From Sporobolomyces roseus (lineage: Eukaryota; Basidiomycota; Microbotryomycetes; Sporidiobolales; Sporidiobolaceae), in the NCBI GenBank assembly GCA_016617785.1, contig JADILM010000002.1:2170001-2234000 (forward strand): 64,000 nt of DNA, read 5' to 3'. The notes under the pieces were generated by a model. It was not told the origin of the DNA. It searched no databases and was given only the letters and a program-made list of their open reading frames with translations. This document shows, one piece after another, positions 51,816-61,762 of this stretch (the first letter of the stretch is position 1; each line of letters starts with the position of its first letter). The position numbers and the translations under genes were made by a program.

Positions 51816-52321
51816 ATGTTATTAGGCATAGGAGCTGACCTGCTTCATCTCCCTCGCTTACGAAGTCTCCTCGTTCGAAGGAATCCTCAACAACTCGCTT
51901 CAAGAATCCTTTCAAAGGAAGAGCTACAAGAGTGGGAGGGGCGTGAGAGCCTTCGGAGTACGAAGTAGATGGAAAGCTACTTGGCTCTGAGGTGTGTCTA
52001 CACTTCCTTCGTTCCCCTCCTTCGCTTTGACTGACTTTGCTCGTCTCACTCTTCTCTTCCCCCTCCCCTCTGTCACTTGCCAGGTGGACAGCTAAGGAAG
52101 CAGCATACAAAGCTCTCTACCCTGTCGTCAAGCCGACTTGGAAGGATCTCGTCGTCAGGAAGCTAGAGAAGAAACCGATTCTCGAATTCTCACCTTCGTT
52201 CCTCTCCAACTCGAGTCTTCAGCACTCCTTCGACGGCTCACTCGACCAGCTCAAGATGCATCTCAGTGTCAGTCACGATGGCGATATGATGGTGGCTTAC
52301 GTCGTTATAGAACAAGGTTGA
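51816..52321 (+). pseudogene. AcpS-type PPTase with nonsense codon, copy C
   Basis: The exon layout is the same as copies A and B (51816-51991 and 52084-52321). A CAG codon of copy A is TAG here (51966-51968), which stops translation after about 50 residues, before the KEA motif needed for catalysis. Everything else is intact: the splice sites, WTAKEAAYKAL and the C-terminal strand. From about 51840 to 52258, intron included, I see no other difference from copy A, while the first 25 bases of the frame match copy B instead. The break is therefore recent, or a sequencing error. Confidence 0.8.
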
Positions 52322-53631
52322 CTAGAGGTCTAAATCGACCAAACGACGACAGCAAGGTGATTTTCTCGGATTCTATGCTAGATAGGTCCTCCAGCTGACC
52401 GATATCACTCTCATAGACCTCGAGCTGTCCGACGGACCCTCTAGCGATACTCCCGCAGACAGCCTCATCGACGACGCTCCTCGGTCAAAATCAGTCGATT
52501 CCTCGTCAGCATCGCTTCACCTCTGCAAATCGTCCTCGTTCGTCGCCGGAGCTCTTCGTCATCAACTCTTCGACAGATTGAGTGCCAACGCAAGCTGTAT
52601 CTCTCCGGATCGACGAGCAGCATTGAATAGCAGGACTCGATCAGAATCTCCCCATCTTCGACAGCGACACAGATTCTTCATCCTACACCCTCACATCTAA
52701 CTCGTCCTTCTACCGATTCATTTCAATGCCCCAACCTACTCTTGTCGATTCCATCTCCAGTCTGCACGCTCGTCTCGCTCTCCCCAGTTCTCATCGGACT
52801 CAGACTGCAGATCATACTTCACGCTCCTACCTCGCTCCGCTACCATCGGCCTCTTCTTTGTCCAGCTCTCGACCCCTGCTTCATCGCGCTCTCCTCGCCC
52901 ATCTCAAGCTACCCTTTCCCCTGTTGGCAACTTCTGCCGATCCTCAATTCGTTACGTTCGAAATCCGGAGAGCAGAAGTCGGTTGAAGCAGTAAGTTGGA
53001 CCAGGAAGGGCAGAAAAGGAAGTCGAGCTTGGTGTCGAATGAGGAAACAGCGATCAGAAGAATGAAGAAAGGGAGATAGAGAAACTGAGGAAAGGGAGAA
53101 GCGAAGCGAGGATTCAGGAAGAGGGGAACGAGAGGCTGGACAAGGGGAAGACTCTCGGAGGGAACAGAGTTGCTCTAGGGTGTATTGGGCAAGAGTGAAA
53201 AGATCTGGTCGCGATGGAAGGAGATGTGGGAGTTCAATTCGAAGGAGAACGAAAGCGAGAAAGATCAAGACTCGACGAACGACCAAGCTTACTGAGGGAG
53301 ACGTTGAACGGCCGAGACGACGCTCTGGACGATACGAGAATGCGAGGGTACATCGACTCCGATGCAGAGAGGGGGCGGTAGAGCGGGGAGAAGTAAAATT
53401 CGCGGAGTTGGTGCGAAACAGAGAGAGACAAGGTGATTCTGTAGGGAAACACTCGAGAGGGAGGGGATGCAAGATACGCTTTCCATCAGTCTCCTGTCGA
53501 AGCTCAGTGGGCCAAAGGGTAGGGAGAAGTCCGCGGAATCGCTTCGGAGGAGACGAAGTCTGTTTCTCTCTCTCTCTTTTCTCTCTCTTCTCTCTTCCTT
53601 CTACCTTCTCTGCTCAAACTCGCTCTACAGT
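52322..53631. other. cassette spacer C, no supported gene
   Basis: Equivalent of spacers A and B. A Ser/Asp-rich open stretch at about 52400-52700 is read in the same frame as in copy B without a stop. On the minus strand 53472-52909 is open for 187 codons, but the matching frame has stops in A and B. No known domain was recognised. Confidence 0.5.
53529..53549 (+). promoter_or_regulatory. conserved MYND promoter element, copy C
   Basis: TCCGCGGAATCGCTTCGGAG is identical in core to the MYND-1 element, 83 bases before the MYND-C ATG and followed by CT repeats. Confidence 0.55.
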
Positions 53632-54665
53632 ATGGACGATAACGCCGAGATGTCCCCCGTATTCAGACATCGTGCTCCAGCAGCCGGTCTAGGATCGTGC
53701 GTCGTTTGTGGAAAGGAATCATCAACTCGCTGTTCGAAACGTCATCAGGCTGGGTTGGATTGGATGTTCTTCTGTGGCCAAGATCATCAGAAGCTGGTGA
53801 GCACTCCACTGTCTCGCTGTATCGATGCGTGACTCACGAGACTGGTTCGAGCTGTCCAGGTCTGGTTCGCGCACAAACGGGTTTGCGGCTCGAATCCATT
53901 CCGTTGGCCATCCTGGACTCCAGCAGAGATGAAGAGAACTACGGAGCTACTCAATGTTCGCGCTCCTGGTCCGAACGGAGAACCGATCGATTGGTTTCAA
54001 CAGCGAGAAATGGTTTCGCATCCAAAGGTATCGCCGAGCGAGCTCAGAGAACGTTATCTCGTGAGTCTTGATCCATCTCTTCCATCGACGAAGATCGCAT
54101 GCTGATACCTCCACTCTACCGTCAGAGCGACGTGGCGACAGCGTCACTGCCCGACCAAAACGAGGAGGTCATCGGCAAGAATCTGGAACTTCGCAGGATC
54201 AGCTACCATCGTGCTCTCCGCATCGCTACCGGGACCGTCATGAATCTCGTCTCCCCTCGTGACGTCCACTCTCAAGTTATCGCCAAAAATCCGTTCGACT
54301 ATATGGCTTGGATCGATTACAAAGCTATGGGATTCGACGAAGCGGATCTTGCTCGTTTCCCTTGGATCTCGACAGTTCAACATCGTTTACTCCTCGTCGC
54401 TGTTCTCGGCGGTCTCTGCTTCAGAGACGAGAAGGAAGCGGACACGCTTATCGACACTCCAAGCTTTGCATACTTCGCTTATAGTGCCGGACAACTCCAG
54501 AACCTGGTCGAGGAAGTTCTTCAAGCACATCCAAACGTCGAAGGAGTGCAAATGATGTCAGAGTCACTCATGCCTAAGCTCATGTTCGACTTTCATGTAG
54601 CTTTGCAGAGACTTGATAACGATGGAAACGTTGTGAGAACCTCGGGACCGTTCGGAAACGAGTAG
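53632..54665 (+). CDS. MYND-like protein MYND-C, one zinc ligand lost
   Basis: MYND gene of cassette C. Exons are 53632-53796, 53860-54060 and 54126-54665, giving 301 residues. The finger starts CVVC, but the next pair CSKC reads CSKR (CGT for TGT), so one zinc ligand is missing; FFC with H and H-K-R-V-C are intact. The C-terminal half keeps the family blocks NPFDYMAW and QHRLLLVAVLGGL and is most like MYND-1 in layout. Compared with MYND-1 it has ten extra N-terminal residues. All introns are canonical, so the gene is probably expressed. Confidence 0.75.
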
Positions 54666-54921
54666 GACAAGGTCAGAGGGCGGTTGATAGGGTTGAATCT
54701 GAGAATGTCGAAGTCTGAGAATCGTGGGCACAAGGACCAATCTGGAATTTATCAATATAGTTTCGCAAACTTTCCTACCACTCGCTCACCGCATATCTGT
54801 CGGACTCTTTCCTGCTGATATCCTATTAGCCTGACATCGGTGGGCGAGTCTTGTCTGGCTTCTCGAATGTGTCTGAGAAAATAAGAATATCATATCAACA
54901 ACTTCTCCGCTCGTAGCTACC

Positions 54922-57136
54922 TCATCTCTGCTCCTCCGTCCCTTCTCCTCTACCTTCCCTCTCCCTCTCCGCCCGTTGCTGTTCCTCCTCCTCAAAGCTC
55001 CCTGGTAGCTTATACTCTTTCAAAGGTAGACTCGTCAAGAAACACAGGACTGCGACGACGAGATTGAGCATGAAAACGGATCGGAGTGCTACGAGGTAGG
55101 ATTGTCGAGCGGCAGATTGCTCGAGAGGTGGAAGGGAGGGGATCGCAGTGGAAACATGTCGAATTTTATCGATGATCTGAAAACGAAGAGCGAGATCAAT
55201 CGAGAGATTGATTGAGAAAGGGAGAGGAGAGCTCACCTCTTCTGAGCCAGGACCGGTGAAGCGTTTGTGTAGCTCGGTGTTGAGGACAGCTTGGAGCAGA
55301 GAAGCGGAAGAAGCGACTCCTACGACTTGACCGACGTAGCGGAACAAGTAGGTGAGACCCGTCGCGGTAGCCATATCACTTCGATCGACTGATGCGATGA
55401 TGGCAACTGATCATAAGGAGATGAACGAGAATCAGCTGTGAGTCCAAAGCTGCAGAGGACGAGGAAGAAGGAAAACTTACTGAGTCCGGCCGTGATGACG
55501 GAAGCGAACCCGAATCCGCTCGGTAGGATTGTGAGCCACGAATGGAAGAATCCCGAGTTCTCATTGAGGAAGATGAAGCTCGTGAGAGCAATGATCGGAA
55601 AGAAGGAGGTGACAACGATCAACCAATAGTATTTGCCAGTCTTGCGGATGACCTGCAAGAGATTCTCAACCAAAATCAGCTCGATATGCGCAAGAGTAGA
55701 GTAGAGAGCATCTTACGTATCCCGCAAAAAGAGAACCGATCGAGAGAGCAACGGAATTCGGTAAGAGATGAGCACCAGCTTGAGAGGCCGTCTTTTGCTG
55801 AACGATTTCGAAGAATTGAGGGTAGAAGTAGAGGATTGAGAACGAAACGAAAGAGACGGTGAAATTGATCAATCCGACAAAGAGTCCATTTCGATCTTTC
55901 AGGATTCTATGTGATCGAGCTTCGTCAGCGTTTAGAGGGAGACGAAGGCAGGGAAGGACGCACCGGAGAGGCATGACGGGCTCTGCAGAGTAGAACGCTT
56001 CGACGAGTACGAAAGCGATTGTCGCGATAACGAAGATAATGAGAGGAATCCAAACGAGCGGACTTGACCAGGGTTCATTCCGATCATTCTTGAGCGAGAG
56101 GGCGAAGAGTAAAGAGCCGAGCTGCATGAGGTCACCTTCGTCTATCAGTCTCAAGAGAGATGGACGAAGAAGAGCGAACTTACACTGAGTACGAGCGTCA
56201 AACTTCCGAAGTAATCGATCCTACCAATCATCTCCCTCTTACTCTTCCCTTGACCTTTCGTCTTGTACGTCAAATTCTTGAAGACGAGTCCGAAAGCGAG
56301 GACGAGAAGAGGTAGTTGACCGATGAAAGCGGTCCTCCAACCCAATCTATCTGAAATGAAACCTCCGAGCGGTCCCCCTAGCCCTGATCCTGCTCCAAAC
56401 CAGAGATTCGCGAGACCCTATTGTGATCACGTTTATCAGATTCGTCCTCATCGAATGAGAGAGACAGGAGTGCTCACCTGAAATAAGGCTCTCTGCTTGA
56501 GGGGGATCAAATCGCTCGCAACGATTGAACTAACGCTCATCAGCCCTCCCCCTCCCATACCCGCAACTAATCTCCCCACCAATAGCCACTCCATCGTCGG
56601 TGCGAACCCGCACATGGCAGTTCCAGCAGTGAAAAGGCATAAAGCTCCCAATAAAGCACCTCGACGTCCAACGATATCTGCTAGTCGACCGTAGAGTGGA
56701 GTGAAGGTCGCTGTACTGAGTAAGTAGGAGGTGCCGAGTAGACCGGCTTGATTGGATTTTTGGAAGGAGGAGGAAATGTCGGATATCAGAGTTGCGACCT
56801 AACGACATATACTGAGAGTGAGGTCTCGGTTCCTTTGAGGAGAAGGCGAGAGACATACGATGGTACCATCTAGAGCTCCCAGCTAACGTCAAAAAAGAAT
56901 AGGCTTCAATTGGCAGCCGATCCCGCGAGATGAACGAGGGGAAGGGAACTCACGAACACTCCTAGCCAAACTGCGACCAGGATCATGTTCCTCCTTCGTT
57001 TCGGCATTTTGGTAGGATCGTCCTCTTGCTCCTCTGCTTCTCGTTGTTGCGAGTCATTTCGAGGTGGAGGTTTCGGTTGAGAGAGGAGTGGAGTCGTTTC
57101 AGAGCTGGCCGAGGATCGTCTGGCGGTCACTACCAT
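54922..57136 (-). CDS. MFS transporter, DHA2 / vacuolar amino-acid type
   Basis: Multi-pass membrane transporter of the major facilitator superfamily, probably the 14-segment DHA2 group that includes vacuolar basic amino-acid transporters (VBA/Fnx type). Minus-strand exons are 57136-56954, 56882-56859, 56798-56478, 56417-56184, 56121-55964, 55906-55717, 55652-55481, 55406-55237 and 55176-54922, giving 568 residues. Exon 2 is only 24 nt and gives ALDGTI, part of the family's DGTIVATL signature. Motif A is GRLADIVGRRGALL, and GPLGGFISDRLGWR follows in exon 4. The N-terminus carries a Pro-Leu-Leu motif (TTPLLSQ), which would suit vacuolar sorting. The substrate is not certain. Confidence 0.87.
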
Positions 57137-58961
57137 CTTGCGAGATCTATTGAAGCTCTGTGAGAGCTTGTAAAGGTCTATCGAGGTGAACAACGTTGCG
57201 GTAGAAGTGAGAGAAAAATTCTCATCTCTTTTGGGCTCTTGCACTTCACTACAGCTCGCTTCGGACGCTGAAGGAGTCTCAGTCGATAGTTTATGGTAGT
57301 CTCGAGGCCTGTACCAGCTAGAAAGGTTTCCCGCCAGTGGTAACAGCCGCCGTTCTCGGTTCAAAGCGACTTTCGCTTATCTCCCCTGTATTCGATTGAG
57401 AAGGAACGAGGCTACCGCCTGAGGTGGAGGCAGCCGATCCATACTGATGGACTGCTATAGCCGCCCGAACTTCACAGACTTGAAATCGTCGACGTTACGG
57501 TCTTTTCATTTTGTCGTGAAGTTAAGCTTTACCTTCGTCCTGCTCCGCTCTCGTTCCCACGCTTACGAGACTGATTGCAGGCCAAGAGGGATATGAAGCT
57601 GACTTATTCTATAGTGGCCTAAAGGGCCTCACTTCTCGTTGTCCATGGACGTTTTGTCGTTTCGCTTTTCGCTTCCGACGTCTTCTTTACCGAACTCGCT
57701 GCATCTAAAGATCAAATCAGACAGCAACTCGAAATGCACGTCTTCGGCCGGCTGTATCGAGCTGGGAGGCGTTTTCCTACTGTAGAGTGTTCGCACGTCC
57801 AAAGCGTCGTGATGGGATTTTGCAGCTCATGGGGCGAAACTGAAGAAGGAAATTGCTTGACAAGCCAGCGATTACTGAGTATTCAACTGATAGCTCGGAC
57901 GTTCCTCTGGCATCAGAAGTGTTATAGATGACGGAGCAAACGAGTTCAAAGGTAGCTGAACAGAGCGTATCGCACGAAACAACATCGAAGAAGCCCCTTC
58001 TCCCCGTTGATGCTGAGTGTTTGATGCCGAGTGATAAGCCGGGATTTAGGCTGACAGTGTAACGTACCGGCAGGCAACGAGCAGCAAACCTCTGTGAAGA
58101 GATTATCAAGCGAAAATGACTTGGAGTCGATTCGAGACTAGGACCCTGACTCTGCGCCCGATAAGGTATCGTCGAGTTCGACGCAGCATCGGCATAGCTG
58201 AGACGACAGAGCTGGTGCAAGCGAGCGAGGAAGATGTTTCTTCTCTTGCGAAGTTAAGAAAGGGAAGAAACGCGTGACGTCACGCGATTTAGAAGGAAAG
58301 AGAAGAGGGAGAGCGTAACACAGCAGCGTGTGGACGATAGAGCAGTAGGGTAAGATAGAGTAGAAGCGGAAGCGACAGGGAAGCGAAGCGGTTGAGAACG
58401 AAAGGAGATTCCGAAGCAATGTTGAGTGACAACAAACGAAAGTGGGTTTCAAGGAAGAGTGAAAGAAGCCGTACTGAAAGACGTACTTGGAGCTAGGTCT
58501 AGGCAAGCCTTTTGATTTGATTCGAATCGGAACGGGAGCGAAGAGAAGAGAGAAAGAGAGAGAGAGAGTTCGATTGCACAGATTGTTCCGATTGTTCTTT
58601 GATTCCTTATTCAACTCGATCAAGTCTCTACCAGGTGCAGGGTCACCTCGGAGCACCTTAAGCTACCCTCTAGGACTCTATAGTACCTTATACACGCCTC
58701 TCCACGGTCTCGGTTCCTCCCTTCCCTCTCATCTCCGATCTTCTTTCAACTCTTTCTTGGAATTCCACTTTCGACCTCCCCACTCAGACAACTCCCACTG
58801 CCCAAGCACTCTCAGCCAGTCAGACAATACCACTACTCAGAACAGTTCGACGCGCACAGTTCTCCTTACCCACTAGTATCCAATTGCAGGAACAAGGGAT
58901 CGTGCCTAATTCAACTCCGAACTTCCTCTCTTCCTCTCCTCATTCTACACTGCCATCTTAG
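57137..58961. other. long intergenic region, MFS / Rab
   Basis: The 1.8 kb between two divergent genes. It contains the CRE-like palindrome at 58271-58286 and a GA run near 58550-58568. Frames here show no motifs, and the last 300 bases look like Rab leader. Confidence 0.5.
58271..58286. promoter_or_regulatory. CRE-like 16-bp palindrome
   Basis: CGCGTGACGTCACGCG is a perfect palindrome around the ATF/CREB core TGACGTCA. It lies about 690 bp before the Rab start and 1.1 kb from the MFS start. Binding is inferred from the consensus. Confidence 0.6.
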
Positions 58962-61255
58962 ATGGCTACGACCTCATCACCAGTACCTTCACCACCTATC
59001 TCTTCCTCACCCGGTTCCCTCTTGTCCGCGACTTCGAACAACAGTCATACCAGCTCGACTCCGAATCCCGCTTCTCCTCCTCAATTCGATCTCCGACCCT
59101 TTCCTTCCACCTCCTCTTCTACCACTTCTCCAAAACTACCAGAAACGTCACCACCACTCACAAAATCAGAAACGAGACGGAGAAACAGGTTGTCGACCCC
59201 GTTGATTTTGGAAGGAGTCGTGAGGGAAGGAGGATTTAGTGGACGTGAATCTGAAGCGGGGTTCTCTTCGAGTGGGTCATCAGATTCGACGTCAGGTGGC
59301 AATGGTGGAAGTCGGAGTAGGAGGAGACCGTCGATCAGGACTCGAACTTTGTCCCTCTCGTTCTCACCGAGAGATCAGGCCTTCACTCCGACCACGATGC
59401 AACCCTCTCAAAGTACGGTCGCTGCCGCATCTTTCCCTTTCCCTTCTCCTACTCCTCCAGCCCCTCCATCAGCGGCGATCCAACCCCTCACGAGCGTGAT
59501 CAACGACGGTCGATCATCTCCCACGAATTCGGCAGGCAGTCGCGCACATCTAGATCGAACTCCTTCTTCCACTTCGACCGCCTCGACCACAGCGACACGG
59601 AGACCGAGACCTGTCAGAGCGAGCATGTCGAGGATTGAACCGCCGAGTCGGAGTAACAGTTTGAGGATTCCTGCGAGTGTACCCATGTCGAATCGAGCGA
59701 GTACTTCAAGTGCTGAAGGAGAAGCTACGGAACATCTCGAAGCAAAAGTCGTCATTCGTATGTCTTCATGCCTCCCATTCACACGAAACTAGTGACTTGA
59801 CCCATTCTCGTTTGAAACGAAAACAGTCGGTAGTCAAGGAGTAGGAAAAACCTCGATCATCACTCGCTGCACGACTGGACAATTCCGCAATGCTCTCTCT
59901 TCGACAGTCGGTGCGAGTCTGTTGACGAAGAAACTCGAGATTGATGGAACGAAAGTCAGGTTTCAGATCTGGGATCCGGCAGGTCAAGAACGGTTTCGGA
60001 GTATGGCTCCTTTGTATTATCGAGGAGCCCTTGCGGCGATCCTGGTCTATGATGTGACGGATGAGAGCAGTTTCGACGATATCAAGATCTGGTTGGAAGG
60101 TAAGCTCTCGACTCGGCTATCTTTCTTTACAAAGTTCGCTAAACGTGTTGAGTGTCAACAGAACTTCGGAAGAACATGTCGGATGAATTGATTATTCTCG
60201 TCGTAGGAGCGAAAGCGGATCTATCAAATACTTACCAAACAATACCTCTCGCAGTAGCAGAACGTAAAGTCGCTCTTTGGCTTGACCAACTCGACAATCC
60301 GACTCCCGACCCGAAACCTTCTACGCTCTACACACCATCCCTCGCCTCCGGTTCAAACACTCCGTTCCCAGCTTTCGACTCTACTACGTTCAAACACCCA
60401 GCGGGAGGAAACAACCCATCTCCTCGAGGTTCATCTCCGTCGAGCCCTTCAAGATCTCGCACAAACACTTTACCTTCTTCTTCTCACCCTCCCTCAGCCC
60501 ACCCACAACTATCAACTATCCCTCCTTCTCGCCCTTCGACGCCATCGGCCGCACTCGATAGAGTCAGGAAGATGAGTAATCAATTATCACAACATTCTCA
60601 TATCTCCATGTCTCGCGAACCTTCTTCCAGCGGCAACTCTATCCGTTCACATCGGCCAAAACACCCTGGCTTGACCGCTTCAATGACGATGCCCGATCTC
60701 GGAGCGCTCACTTCCTCTACCTCTTCGAACCCTCCTCCAAACGCACCTCCTCATTCACCCTCATTCCAAACTCTCCCTCAATCGAATTTCAACCCGTACG
60801 CTTCAGAGATGGGCATGGTAAGATCCACTTCGAACAAGATTGGGTTGTCTTTGTCGAGTTTGGGCATGTCTGCTGCGAGGAGATTGAGTCACGATGAACG
60901 GATGAAGAAGACTTGGGAGGATCAAGTGTTCGAAAAAGAGAGGGGGAGACGGGAGAAGGAGGAGAAAGAGGAGAAGAGAATCGAGAAGTTGGTGCGAGAA
61001 TGTCCAGTCAAAGTAGTCGAAGTGAGCGCGAAAGATGGATTCGGTAAGCTTTTCCTCTTTCGTATGTTTCGCTCTATTACTAATCAGAATCAACGATCCG
61101 CAGGTATCGAAGAAGTCTTTTCTTCAATCGCAGGACAGCTCATCGTCCGAAAAGCTGAAATCGAAAAAGCCCGAGTCTTGCGAAGTCGGAACTCGATCAT
61201 GCTTCACGAAACCCCTCCCATCGACACGACGAAAGCTGGATGGTGTGCATGCTAG
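58962..61255 (+). CDS. Rab-family GTPase with large extension and insert
   Basis: Small GTPase of the Rab family, nearest in feel to Rab5/Rab21, but 700 residues long against about 210 normally. Exons are 58962-59757, 59827-60099, 60162-61043 and 61104-61255. Residues 1-260 are a Ser/Pro/Thr-rich disordered extension. G1 is GSQGVGKTS (267-275), G3 is WDPAGQE (about 314-320) and G5 is VSAKDG (about 644-649). The usual NKxD of G4 reads AKAD (373-376). About 265 residues, mostly Ser/Pro-rich and ending in a Lys/Glu helix, are inserted between G4 and G5. The C-terminus ends CAC, a CxC geranylgeranylation signal, so it should act on membranes. Confidence 0.88.
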
Positions 61256-61762
61256 TCGATCACCTTTTCACGACTCTTTACGACTCTTCACGACTCTTCA
61301 CGACTCATCGACGATCACCTCACGACTACCTCCCCTTAATCATCACTTGTACATATCTCCCTTATTCCTTATGCTTCCCTTACGCAATACCCTTCATCAA
61401 CCATTCGCAAACTTACCTCTACTTATCTCTTTCACGAATCTCTATTCTCGCTTAATCTCGCATCTCTTTCTTTCGTACTTTATCTCCCTTCGCCACCTTA
61501 TTCAGCCTTACTCTTCTGCTTCCCTGACTTGTCTCTTCGCTCCTCTCACCTCGGTCGCTCCTATTCTTACCATTTCCTCCGTTTGTTGTCCTTTTGTCGT
61601 TTCTACTACTTTTTGCTATTCCTTTACGACTGCTTATCCCTTTGGAATCAGACATACCTCTCGCTAACGGGCGACAGAGCTGGTTCTCTGATCCCAACTC
61701 CTCATCTCCTCTGCAAAAGACCGAGAGAAACTGATAGAAGAGATTGTTACATTTTGCAATTC
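61256..61762. other. convergent intergenic region with 10-bp repeat
   Basis: A region between the stops of the Rab and ALG8 genes. It begins with a short tandem repeat (61267-61306). No gene is seen. Confidence 0.5.
61267..61306 (+). repeat. 10-bp tandem repeat in Rab 3' region
   Basis: About four head-to-tail units of TTCACGACTC, with one variant unit, starting 12 bases after the Rab stop codon. Confidence 0.8.

Larger units (their letters stand above)
50211..54665 (+). repeat. cassette copy C (three genes)
   Basis: Third copy of the cassette, with F-box(-), PPTase(+), spacer and MYND(+). The outer MYND gene found in copies A and B is missing; SerRS takes its place. Gene gaps match the other copies (153 bp promoter, 1310 bp spacer). 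Confidence 0.8.

Noticed and set aside
52909..53472. 187-codon open frame on the minus strand inside spacer C
   Set aside because: It is low-complexity Ser/Pro/Leu and stops interrupt the same frame in copies A and B.
53467..53631. Upstream extension of MYND-C in the same frame
   Set aside because: It covers the conserved promoter element and CT-rich leader and has no counterpart in the other MYND proteins.
58138..58656. 172-codon minus-strand frame upstream of the Rab gene
   Set aside because: It contains the palindromic CRE and GA-rich repeat, with no coding motif and no matching gene structure.
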